A stretch of DNA of 5,197 nt. Origin: Bifidobacterium breve. Its GTDB lineage: Bacteria; Actinomycetota; Acidimicrobiia; Acidimicrobiales; Ilumatobacteraceae. Under the pieces are notes generated by a model. That model worked only from the letters and a program-made list of their open reading frames with translations, did not search any database and was not told where the DNA came from. The position numbers were made by a program, and so were the translations under genes. The stretch is from assembly GCA_943325435.2 (NCBI GenBank), contig CALPPK020000127.1, positions 1-5,197 of the forward strand, in the 5' to 3' direction. Below, piece by piece: positions 1 to 5,097 of the stretch. Position 1 is the stretch's first letter. Each line of letters begins with the position of its first letter.

Positions 1-321
1 GCATACATTTCTGATCATCAACAACCGCTTGATGGGTCGTTCGCCATTGCAGACGGAGTTCGTGAATTAGTTGAAGGCGTCGACCTACTCATTCATGATG
101 CTCAATACACGCCTGCCGAGTTTGTGACTAAGGCTCATTGGGGTCACTGCACCACGGAATTCGCTGTTGGTGTTGCAATGTCATGTCGCGCAAAGCGACT
201 GGCCCTGTTCCATCATGACCCTGAGCGCACAGATGCTGAACTCGATGCCACGAAGGCATGTTCAGATTCTGCAGGAGTTGAAGTTTTTGTAGCCCGTGAA
301 GGCGCAACAATCAACTTGTGA
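1..321 (+). CDS. MBL-fold metallo-hydrolase, C-terminal part (5' end outside window)
   Basis: The frame is open from base 1 to a TGA at 319-321 and gives 106 residues that continue to the left of the window. The fragment carries late metallo-beta-lactamase-fold motifs of the RNase Z/PhnP-like group (COG1235-type): HDAQY at fragment residues 32-36, whose Asp is normally the metal-bridging ligand; WGHCT at 47-51; and FHHDP at 70-74, whose second His is normally a metal ligand. These proteins are di-metal phosphodiester hydrolases, and some members act on cyclic nucleotides or RNA ends. The substrate here cannot be told from the C-terminal third alone. A GTG at 124 could be taken as a start, but homologous sequence including HDAQY lies upstream in the same frame, so that start is wrong. 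The gene ends 23 bases before the next start codon. Family call is firm; exact function is open. Confidence 0.88.
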   Translation, partial: AYISDHQQPLDGSFAIADGVRELVEGVDLLIHDAQYTPAEFVTKAHWGHCTTEFAVGVAMSCRAKRLALFHHDPERTDAELDATKACSDSAGVEVFVAREGATINL

Positions 322-332
322 CCCATTGCGTC

Positions 333-338
333 TAATCT
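333..338 (+). promoter_or_regulatory. Candidate -10 box (TAATCT) for the flavin reductase gene
   Basis: TAATCT lies 6 bases before the ATG at 345 and fits the TANNNT consensus. That spacing puts the transcription start at or within a base or two of the ATG, so the mRNA would be leaderless. No Shine-Dalgarno sequence is seen before the ATG, which agrees. No convincing -35 box is visible; the region it would occupy is the end of the upstream gene. Confidence 0.55.
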
Positions 339-344
339 GAACTC

Positions 345-839
345 ATGTCTGCATCTTTTGATTCTGCTCAATTTCGCGCCGTTCTCGGCCATGTACCGAC
401 CTCTGTTGTCGTCGTAACTGGTCTTAATGCGCAGGGCACGGCATTTGGTATCACTATTGGATCCTTTGCATCTGTTTCACTTGACCCGCCGCTTGTTGGT
501 TTCTTCCCGGGTGTCCGTTCGCAGTCATGGGCTGCAATTCGTGAATCTGGTCGCTTCTGCGTGAATGTCCTTGGATCACATCAAGAAGAAGCATGTTGGC
601 GTTTTGCAAAAGAAGGCGACGACAAATTCGCTGGTGTTGAATGGCTTCCATCAGAAGGTGGTAGCCCCGTATTGCCAGGTTCGATTGCATGGATTGATTG
701 TGAGATCGATTCAGAATCAGTGATGGGAGACCACACGTGTGTTGTGGGTCGTGTTACTTCGCTTGATCATGCAGAAGAAGTAGAGAATGCCATGGTGTTC
801 TTTCGCGGCAAAGTCTCAAGCGTGAAGCACGGTGGATAG
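345..839 (+). CDS. Flavin reductase-like domain protein (DIM6/NTAB family)
   Basis: The 164-residue product has the whole flavin reductase-like (FMN-binding split-barrel) domain. The FMN-binding stretch GITIGSFASVSLDPPLV is at residues 35-51, the family-typical GDHTCVVGRV is at 128-137, and VFFRGKV is at 151-157. Length is normal for single-domain members. Such proteins reduce FMN or FAD with NAD(P)H, often to supply a two-component monooxygenase, or act as flavoprotein oxidoreductases. No oxygenase partner is encoded in this window, so the client is unknown. The ATG at 345 is chosen because the domain starts soon after it (residue 10 onward) and because a -10 box sits 6 bases upstream. The last 8 bases overlap the next gene, so the two are probably co-transcribed and translationally coupled. 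Confidence 0.9.
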   Translation: MSASFDSAQFRAVLGHVPTSVVVVTGLNAQGTAFGITIGSFASVSLDPPLVGFFPGVRSQSWAAIRESGRFCVNVLGSHQEEACWRFAKEGDDKFAGVEWLPSEGGSPVLPGSIAWIDCEIDSESVMGDHTCVVGRVTSLDHAEEVENAMVFFRGKVSSVKHGG

Positions 840-1224
840 TAAAGAAATCACCGCCCGTGTTTGTGCCGCAGTTGTCGGCGCAGCCCTTGCACTTGCCGGA
901 GCTGGCAAATTCACTTCGTGGAACCAATGGCTTTCAAATGCTCGGCGCCAGCACCTTTGGAAGGTAGTCGCTATTTCGCTTCCTGGGATTGAACTTGTAC
1001 TGGGTGCTGCGTTGGTGGTGTTGAAGCCAGCCCCCACCGTTCTGGGCCTTGCAACATTGTTGTTGGTTGTGTTCACTTCGTTTTTGGCTTTGCAAGTATT
1101 GACAAAGTCTCAGGTGCCATGTGCTTGTTTTGGAGCTCATGTGAATCGCCCGCCGTCATGGCGTGATGTGGTGCGCAACCTCGGGTTAATTGCGCTGATG
1201 TTTACTGCTGCTGCTCTTAGCTAG
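832..1224 (+). CDS. MauE/DoxX-like four-helix membrane protein with CACFG motif
   Basis: The 130-residue product has four probable membrane helices at about residues 8-24, 43-64, 68-90 and 114-129. Between helices 3 and 4 is VPCACFG (95-101), the Cys-x-Cys-Phe-Gly motif typical of MauE-family proteins. MauE was named for methylamine dehydrogenase maturation, where it is thought to help form disulfides. Most actinobacterial relatives lie far from any mau genes, and none are seen here, so a thiol/disulfide role at the membrane is an inference. The start is a GTG at 832 that overlaps the end of the flavin reductase gene by 8 bases in another frame. No other in-frame ATG or GTG lies before the first helix, and no clear Shine-Dalgarno sequence is present, so coupling to upstream translation is likely. 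The stop codon abuts the convergent ptrB stop codon with no base between. Confidence 0.82.
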   Translation: MDSKEITARVCAAVVGAALALAGAGKFTSWNQWLSNARRQHLWKVVAISLPGIELVLGAALVVLKPAPTVLGLATLLLVVFTSFLALQVLTKSQVPCACFGAHVNRPPSWRDVVRNLGLIALMFTAAALS

Positions 1225-3249
1225 CTATTGAACACAGTCAATGGCGAATGACAACGTTCGTGCTTCATCACGCCATTGGTCATATCTGCCTGAAGGCCCG
1301 CCATGTCCTGCGCCCATATCGCATTTAAACACCACTGTTGTTTGTGGTGATTCATGACGCATACGTGCAACCCATTTAGCTGGCTCGTGGTAACTAACGC
1401 GTGGATCGTTCAAACCCGCAGTTACATACAGCTGTGGGTAGTCAACAGCAACAGTGTTGTCATATGGCGAATAACTAGCGATGTATGAAGCGAATGGCTC
1501 TGAGCGTGGATCGCCCCATTCTTCCCATTCCGTAACAGTAAGGGGCAATGAGGGATCACTCATTGTGCTGACAACATCAACAAACGGAACTTCCGCAATT
1601 GCGCCGGCAAAACGTGTTGGAGCAATCGTGATGCTTGCGCCCACCGCGAGCCCACCCGCACTTGCGCCACGAACGACCATCTTTGCGCCATCGCAAATAC
1701 CGTTGTCTGCCAAATGTGTGGCCACTGCAATGGTGTCCATAAACGTATTGCGTTTATGTTCTAAGCGGCCTTGCAGATACCAGTCTCGACCCATCTCGCC
1801 GCCACCGCGAGGGTGAGCAAGTGCCCATATCCAGCCACGATCAAGCAATGACAGTCGTGCAACTGAGAACCACGGTGCAACGGAGATTTCATACGAGCCG
1901 TATACGTAGACCATTGCTGGCGCAGTTCCATTCAGTGCGGTATCGCGATGGCGAACTATGTCAACAGGAACTCGAGTGCCATCATCGGAGATAGCCCACA
2001 AACGCTCTGAGACGTACGTTGACAAGTCACACGAGTTGACGCGAACTTGCTTCAGAGTTGACACTTCGTTTGAAGCAAGTGAATACCATGCGGTGGTGTG
2101 AGGCACCGTGAGTGATTGATACGAGAGGCGAATGCCGTCTGTGTCGAAATCTGGATTGGTGTCAAGTTCTACTTCATGGGGTTCATTAAGAATCGCAACA
2201 TTTGAGACAGTTCCGTCACGACCAACAATTGAAATCACTTGTTGTCCGTTTACCCATCGCTGCATCACCGCGAATGAAGAAAAGCATTCGAACTGGGTGA
2301 TGCGCTCGCTGGCCTCGTGAGAAAGGAATGGCTTCCACTCTGTTGGGGAGGCAACAGATGCTGTCATGACTTGAAAATCAACTGCATCAAGGTTTGTTGT
2401 GATGGCTAAATCAGTACCCCAATGATCAACGGTGTATTCAATGTTGTCGCGGCGCGGGGCCACGCATAGCAATGGGTCTGTGGGTTTTGAAGCATCAAGA
2501 ATCCATGTCTCGCTAGACGTCTTGCTGGACGATTCAATCATGATTAGTTGTCCTGAACGGCTGGCTGCAACACCAACAAAGAAGCGCTCGTCTGGGTCTT
2601 CATAGACCATGACATCATCAGAGACCGGAGTACCAACCTTGTGTCGCCACACTTGCCACGGCCGCATTTGCTCATCAGGCGTGACGTAAAACAGCCAGTC
2701 ATCATTGGTGCTCCAGGCAATGCCACCAAAGGCTGTGTTGGTGATTATGTCCGCTGAATCAAGACCAGTTTCAGTGTCCCGAATTCGCAATGTGTAGTAC
2801 TCGCCACCATCAATGTCGCTTGACCATGCAAGACGATGCGTGTTATTTGATACTTCAAATGCACCTAACGAGAAATAGTCATGACCATCTGCTTCAACGT
2901 TCTCGTCAATGAGAACGTTCTCTGTTGCAGTTGTTGCAGTTCGACCGCGCGAGTGAATTGCGTACGCCTTGCCGGTTTCGGTGCGTGATGTGTACCACCA
3001 TCCGGAGTGGCTGACTGGATGTGATGCATCGTCTTCTTGAATACGTGACTTGATGGTTGAAAAGATCTCGTCCGTCACAGATTTGTGCTGGGAAAACCAT
3101 TCTTGTGAATATGCATTCTCTTCATTGAGATATTGCAACGTTGCGGCATCATCTTTCTGCAGCAGCCATGCGTACGGGTCTTGTACTTCGCCAGATGGTC
3201 GTACCCATGAATGTGGTCGCCGTGGCGCAATGGGCAGATTCGATGTCAT
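1225..3249 (-). CDS. ptrB: Oligopeptidase B (protease II), family S9A
   Basis: The 674-residue serine peptidase cleaves short peptides after Arg or Lys and normally acts in the cytoplasm; no signal peptide is seen. The N-terminal part has the typical RPHSW...DPYAWL opening at about residues 11-29, followed by a beta-propeller region (about 70-410) that limits substrate size, then an alpha/beta-hydrolase domain. The nucleophile is Ser530 in GASAGGLA, the acid is Asp615 in GLNDPR, and the base is His649 in GAGHGG. These sit almost exactly where the E. coli enzyme has Ser532, Asp617 and His652. Glu574 and Glu576 in TEWEEWGDP match the acidic pair that gives oligopeptidase B its preference for basic residues, which argues against prolyl oligopeptidase. 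The open frame runs 44 codons further upstream to 3381, but that part has no family similarity and lies over the divergent ferredoxin gene. The ATG at 3249 gives normal length and has a -10 box 7 bases before it. Confidence 0.95.
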   Translation of the reverse strand: MTSNLPIAPRRPHSWVRPSGEVQDPYAWLLQKDDAATLQYLNEENAYSQEWFSQHKSVTDEIFSTIKSRIQEDDASHPVSHSGWWYTSRTETGKAYAIHSRGRTATTATENVLIDENVEADGHDYFSLGAFEVSNNTHRLAWSSDIDGGEYYTLRIRDTETGLDSADIITNTAFGGIAWSTNDDWLFYVTPDEQMRPWQVWRHKVGTPVSDDVMVYEDPDERFFVGVAASRSGQLIMIESSSKTSSETWILDASKPTDPLLCVAPRRDNIEYTVDHWGTDLAITTNLDAVDFQVMTASVASPTEWKPFLSHEASERITQFECFSSFAVMQRWVNGQQVISIVGRDGTVSNVAILNEPHEVELDTNPDFDTDGIRLSYQSLTVPHTTAWYSLASNEVSTLKQVRVNSCDLSTYVSERLWAISDDGTRVPVDIVRHRDTALNGTAPAMVYVYGSYEISVAPWFSVARLSLLDRGWIWALAHPRGGGEMGRDWYLQGRLEHKRNTFMDTIAVATHLADNGICDGAKMVVRGASAGGLAVGASITIAPTRFAGAIAEVPFVDVVSTMSDPSLPLTVTEWEEWGDPRSEPFASYIASYSPYDNTVAVDYPQLYVTAGLNDPRVSYHEPAKWVARMRHESPQTTVVFKCDMGAGHGGPSGRYDQWRDEARTLSFAIDCVQ

Positions 3250-3256
3250 GCAATGC

Positions 3257-3262
3257 AGGATA
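3257..3262 (-). promoter_or_regulatory. Candidate -10 box (TATCCT) for ptrB
   Basis: On the minus strand TATCCT lies 7 bases before the ptrB ATG at 3249, fitting TANNNT and a leaderless start. No Shine-Dalgarno sequence is present in front of the ATG. The box lies 15 bases from the opposing -10 box for the ferredoxin gene, so the two promoters overlap. Confidence 0.55.
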
Positions 3263-3277
3263 AGGGCAGGGAAGCGG

Positions 3278-3283
3278 TACCGT
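3278..3283 (+). promoter_or_regulatory. Candidate -10 box (TACCGT) for the ferredoxin gene
   Basis: TACCGT lies 6 bases before the ferredoxin ATG at 3290 and fits TANNNT. The intervening bases are pyrimidine-rich with no Shine-Dalgarno sequence, which again suggests a leaderless mRNA. The box partly overlaps a GGTACC palindrome at 3277-3282. The expected -35 position falls on the opposing ptrB -10 box. Confidence 0.5.
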
Positions 3284-3289
3284 TTTCTT

Positions 3290-3529
3290 ATGCGCGTATG
3301 GATAGACCAAGACCTGTGTACGGGTGACGGTCTATGTGTTGATCTGTGTCCTGACGTGTTTGTGCAGCTTGAAGATGGCATTGCATATGTTGCAGAACGT
3401 GGTGAACCTTTGAATGATCCGGGTGGAGCAGGTTCGTTAGCTGATGTAACTGTGCGAGATTTTTCCGCAGTTGTTCAAGCTGCTGATGTATGTCCGGGTG
3501 AATGCATCTTCGTAGAAATAGAGGATTGA
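3290..3529 (+). CDS. Single-cluster ferredoxin with Cys-x2-Asp-x2-Cys motif
   Basis: This 79-residue acidic protein is a small cytoplasmic electron carrier. The cluster motif CTGDGLCVDLCPDVF begins at Cys10, giving Cys10, Asp13, Cys16 and Cys20, with the distal ligand Cys68 in DVCPGEC. Asp takes the place of the middle Cys of a CxxCxxC motif, as in Pyrococcus furiosus ferredoxin (CIGDAICASLCPDVF), where the Asp binds the fourth iron. The cluster could therefore be [4Fe-4S] with one Asp ligand, or convertible to [3Fe-4S]. Cys20 and Cys72 are not obvious ligands of this cluster and could pair with each other. Related actinobacterial ferredoxins often serve cytochrome P450s or other oxygenases; no P450 is in this window. 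The frame is open further upstream to 3050, but that stretch lies inside ptrB on the other strand and shows no similarity. The ATG at 3290 directly precedes the ferredoxin fold. Confidence 0.93.
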   Translation: MRVWIDQDLCTGDGLCVDLCPDVFVQLEDGIAYVAERGEPLNDPGGAGSLADVTVRDFSAVVQAADVCPGECIFVEIED

Positions 3530-3540
3530 TCCATTACGTG

Positions 3541-3559
3541 TGGTGAGATATTCTCACCA
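3541..3559. repeat. 19-base inverted repeat between ferredoxin and HxlR genes
   Basis: The arms TGGTGAGA and TCTCACCA are perfect 8-base complements around a 3-base centre, TAT. The repeat starts 11 bases after the ferredoxin stop codon and ends 66 bases before the HxlR start. No T-run follows, so it does not look like an intrinsic terminator, and a 3-base loop is tight for an RNA hairpin. The compact symmetry fits a binding site for a dimeric regulator, possibly the adjacent HxlR protein, but this is inference. Confidence 0.6.
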
Positions 3560-3565
3560 ATGGTC

Positions 3566-3590
3566 TGCGTTTGGCGCGTTATGAAACGCA
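3566..3590. repeat. Second dyad upstream of the HxlR gene
   Basis: The arms TGCGTTT (3566-3572) and AAACGCA (3584-3590) are perfect 7-base complements separated by 11 bases. Flanking GGT (3562-3564) and ACC (3591-3593) would extend the pairing past one bulged base. The dyad lies just upstream of the HxlR promoter region and overlaps where a -35 box would begin. It could be an operator or a short hairpin. Confidence 0.45.
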
Positions 3591-3612
3591 ACCAAAAGAC
3601 ACATGCTTGCCC

Positions 3613-3618
3613 TAAGGT
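3613..3618 (+). promoter_or_regulatory. Candidate -10 box (TAAGGT), overlapping an SD-like AAGGTG
   Basis: TAAGGT lies 7 bases before the ATG at 3626 and fits TANNNT, like the boxes of neighbouring genes. The same bases contain AAGGTG (3614-3619), which ends 6 bases before the ATG and could instead serve as a Shine-Dalgarno sequence if transcription starts further upstream. The sequence alone does not decide between the two, but both readings support the ATG at 3626 as the start. Confidence 0.4.
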
Positions 3619-3625
3619 GAACCGA

Positions 3626-3943
3626 ATGTCGCCGCGTAAGAACTTCCAGCATCTCGATCATCGCCTCGCAGATGCGTTGGAAGTGATGGGCGAATGGTGG
3701 ACTCCGCTCATCATCATGGCAGTAAGTGGTGGAGCTTTTCGTTTTGAATCCATTCAGAATTCATTGGGCATCGCGCGCAACATTCTTACTGATCGTTTGA
3801 ACACTCTTGTCGCTGGCGGTGTACTTGAAAAGCGTATGTATACGGAGAAGCCACAACGCTACGAGTATCACCTCACAGCTAAAGGACTCGAGTTAGTTCC
3901 AATTCTTAAGGATCTTGAGCGCTGGGGCACACGCCACCACTGA
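3626..3943 (+). CDS. HxlR-family winged helix-turn-helix regulator
   Basis: The 105-residue product matches the HxlR DNA-binding domain from end to end: ALEVMGEWWTPLII at residues 17-30, a helix-turn-helix around 43-61 with FESIQNSLGIARNILTDRL, and a wing region (about 66-82) ending in YHLTAKGLEL. HxlR proteins bind palindromic operators as dimers, often controlling a nearby oxidoreductase gene in response to an aldehyde, quinone or other stress. The N-terminal Cys present in many redox-sensing members is absent: DHRLADALEVMG stands where CxxxxALxxIG is usual, and the protein has no Cys at all, so thiol sensing is unlikely. Two more in-frame ATGs lie upstream (3560 and 3581), but they add unconserved residues and run through the inverted repeats. 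The tandem ferredoxin gene is the closest candidate target, together with its own promoter. Confidence 0.9.
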   Translation: MSPRKNFQHLDHRLADALEVMGEWWTPLIIMAVSGGAFRFESIQNSLGIARNILTDRLNTLVAGGVLEKRMYTEKPQRYEYHLTAKGLELVPILKDLERWGTRHH

Positions 3944-3962
3944 ACTCAAAAGCAATGAGTTC
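3942..3962 (+). terminator. Weak stem-loop at the end of the HxlR gene
   Basis: GAACTCA (3942-3948) and TGAGTTC (3956-3962) can form a 7-base-pair stem with a 7-base A-rich loop, starting inside the HxlR stop codon. No U-tract follows, so it is not a classic intrinsic terminator. It could act as a 3'-end or mRNA-stabilising hairpin. Confidence 0.3.
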
Positions 3963-3968
3963 GCCTCG

Positions 3969-3978
3969 GTACTAGTAC
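3969..3978. repeat. Perfect 10-base palindrome GTACTAGTAC
   Basis: This perfect palindrome lies directly upstream of, and overlaps, the candidate -10 box of the HNH lipoprotein gene. Its position would suit an operator, but a 10-base palindrome can arise by chance. Confidence 0.35.
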
Positions 3979-3981
3979 GGT
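3976..3981 (+). promoter_or_regulatory. Candidate -10 box (TACGGT) for the HNH lipoprotein gene
   Basis: TACGGT fits TANNNT and lies 17 bases before the ATG at 3999. That would give a leader of roughly ten bases that still includes the GAGAGG Shine-Dalgarno sequence. No clear -35 box is visible. Confidence 0.4.
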
Positions 3982-3987
3982 CTCCAT

Positions 3988-3993
3988 GAGAGG
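3988..3993 (+). promoter_or_regulatory. Shine-Dalgarno sequence (GAGAGG)
   Basis: GAGAGG ends 5 bases before the ATG at 3999 and decides that start over the in-frame ATG two codons later. It is the clearest Shine-Dalgarno site in the window; most other starts here look leaderless. Confidence 0.6.
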
Positions 3994-3998
3994 TACTT

Positions 3999-5051
3999 AT
4001 GAAAATGTCCAACACCATTTCTCGACGTTTGCATCGATCACTAATTGTCTTTCCTGCTCTTGCACTTGCAGTCACGGTCGGGTGTGTTAGTTCTTCTGGT
4101 GCGGCACCATCACCTGAGGCTAAGAAGACCACCACAACACTGAAGAAGAAAAAGGTGGTGACCACCACCATTGCTAAAGGTGCTGTGCTCAGCGATTCAA
4201 CTGCGTTGTCGGTTCTGGCAACTACTACTGTGCAAAACGAATACAAGACTGGTTATTCACGTTCCTTGTTTAGACACTGGATTGATGCCAACGGAAATGG
4301 GTGCGATACACGCGAAGAAGTTCTGATTGCAGAGTCTCAGAGCAAAGCTCAAGTTGATGCATATGGATGCAAAGTGATTGAAGGCGACTGGTTGTCGCCA
4401 TATGACAACGTGATGCACACAAACCCAAGCGACCTGGATATTGATCACATGGTGCCATTGAAAGAAGCATGGGATTCAGGAGCTTGGAACTGGACTGCGG
4501 CTCAACGACAAACTTTTGCAAACGACTTATCTGATGCTCGCGCACTCATCGCGGTGACTGCTGGTCAAAACAGATCAAAATCTGACCGCGACCCTTCGAA
4601 TTGGATCCCCCCGCAAAAGTCATATGTATGTACTTACTTGTCTGAGTGGGTAGCTATCAAAGCCAGATGGAATCTGTCGATGGATCAGAGTGAATTTGGC
4701 CGCATCAAGAACTTGCTCACTGCATCATGCGCAACGACAACCATCGCGCCATGGGGAACAGCACCTGTCGCTCCGACATCAGCGGTCACGACCGCGCCGA
4801 CCGCTGGCACTAGTCCTGCGGTTGCTTCAGCCACAACGCTGGCTCCTGTTGCCACCACTCCTATCGCTACTTCCGTAGTCACCGCGGTGCCAGGGGTGGT
4901 CAGCGGAGTGCGCGAGGTGAAGCCTGTTCGATGCAAGAAAGCTGAGTTTGGCCAGACTGGGCAGTATCAGGGTGCCCCGTATGTCTGCTCTGATCAGCGA
5001 AAAGACGGTACGGCGTACGCGGCTGGCTATTACATGTGGCGGCCGGCATAA
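3999..5051 (+). CDS. Secreted HNH-type nuclease (DUF1524/GmrSD C-terminal type), probable lipoprotein
   Basis: The 350-residue product starts with a basic n-region and hydrophobic core (residues 7-28) ending in VTVGC, a permissible lipobox with Cys29, so lipid anchoring outside the cell is likely. A Thr/Lys-rich tether follows (about 42-58). The nuclease domain (about 80-245) opens with YSRSLFRHWIDANGNGCDTR, has the core DIDHMVPLKEAWDSG at 147-161, and ends the active site with QNRSKSDRDP (190-199). His150 is the probable general base and Asn191 the second HNH residue. Cys102/Cys124 and Cys211/Cys244 could form disulfides, as expected for an exported protein. A Thr/Ala/Pro-rich linker (about 245-300) leads to a small C-terminal module with Cys312 and Cys330. 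This layout is common among actinobacterial exported nucleases; the natural role (nutrient DNA use, envelope nuclease or competition) is unknown. The solitary HNH domain argues against a GmrSD restriction system. Confidence 0.9.
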   Translation: MKMSNTISRRLHRSLIVFPALALAVTVGCVSSSGAAPSPEAKKTTTTLKKKKVVTTTIAKGAVLSDSTALSVLATTTVQNEYKTGYSRSLFRHWIDANGNGCDTREEVLIAESQSKAQVDAYGCKVIEGDWLSPYDNVMHTNPSDLDIDHMVPLKEAWDSGAWNWTAAQRQTFANDLSDARALIAVTAGQNRSKSDRDPSNWIPPQKSYVCTYLSEWVAIKARWNLSMDQSEFGRIKNLLTASCATTTIAPWGTAPVAPTSAVTTAPTAGTSPAVASATTLAPVATTPIATSVVTAVPGVVSGVREVKPVRCKKAEFGQTGQYQGAPYVCSDQRKDGTAYAAGYYMWRPA

Positions 5052-5062
5052 AACTGCTTTGT

Positions 5063-5088
5063 GGCGCTCGGGCTGTTGCCCGATAGCC
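5063..5088 (+). terminator. Stem-loop between the HNH lipoprotein and bL37 genes
   Basis: TCGGGC (5068-5073) and GCCCGA (5078-5083) form a perfect 6-base-pair stem with a TGTT loop. After a 2x2 internal mismatch, GGC (5063-5065) and GCC (5086-5088) add three more pairs. It begins 12 bases after the lipoprotein stop codon. No T-run follows, so termination would have to be of the U-tract-less kind. Its 3' arm overlaps the candidate bL37 -10 box, so one of the two readings may be accidental. Confidence 0.4.
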
Positions 5089-5089
5089 T
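5084..5089 (+). promoter_or_regulatory. Candidate -10 box (TAGCCT) for the bL37 gene
   Basis: TAGCCT fits TANNNT and lies 8 bases before the ATG at 5098, again placing the transcription start at or close to the ATG. The bases between are pyrimidine-rich with no Shine-Dalgarno sequence. No firm -35 box is visible. Confidence 0.4.
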
Positions 5090-5097
5090 TGACTCCT

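Noticed and set aside
124..321. Separate 65-residue gene starting at GTG 124
   Set aside because: The same frame is open to base 1 and encodes the conserved HDAQY motif upstream, so this is the interior of a larger MBL-fold gene.
3050..3289. Extension of the ferredoxin frame upstream to an ATG at 3050
   Set aside because: This stretch is antisense to the ptrB N-terminus and encodes no recognisable domain; the ferredoxin fold begins at the ATG at 3290.
3250..3381. Extension of ptrB by 44 codons to the upstream ATG at 3381 (minus strand)
   Set aside because: The added residues are Ser/His/Arg-rich with no peptidase similarity, cover the divergent ferredoxin gene, and would make the triad numbering depart from the E. 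coli enzyme.
3560..3625. Longer HxlR protein starting at the ATG at 3560 or 3581
   Set aside because: The extra residues are not conserved in the family and are encoded by the inverted-repeat region, while the ATG at 3626 has a well-placed -10/SD-like element.
4154..4169. GGTGGTG-AC-CACCACC inverted repeat inside the lipoprotein gene
   Set aside because: It falls on Val-Val-Thr-Thr-Thr codons of the low-complexity tether and is best explained by codon choice there.
3893..4246. Minus-strand open frame opposite the lipoprotein N-terminus
   Set aside because: It is a shadow of the Thr/Lys-rich region and spans the HxlR end and the HNH promoter without its own signals.
4685..4936. Minus-strand open frame rich in Val/Ala/Thr/Gly opposite the lipoprotein linker
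   Set aside because: It is the complement of the repetitive Thr/Ala/Pro codons of the linker and has no start signal or recognisable motif.
3999..5051. The HNH gene as part of a GmrSD-type restriction or other defence system
   Set aside because: The protein has an export signal and lipobox, lacks a GmrS-like NTPase domain, and its neighbours are not defence genes.
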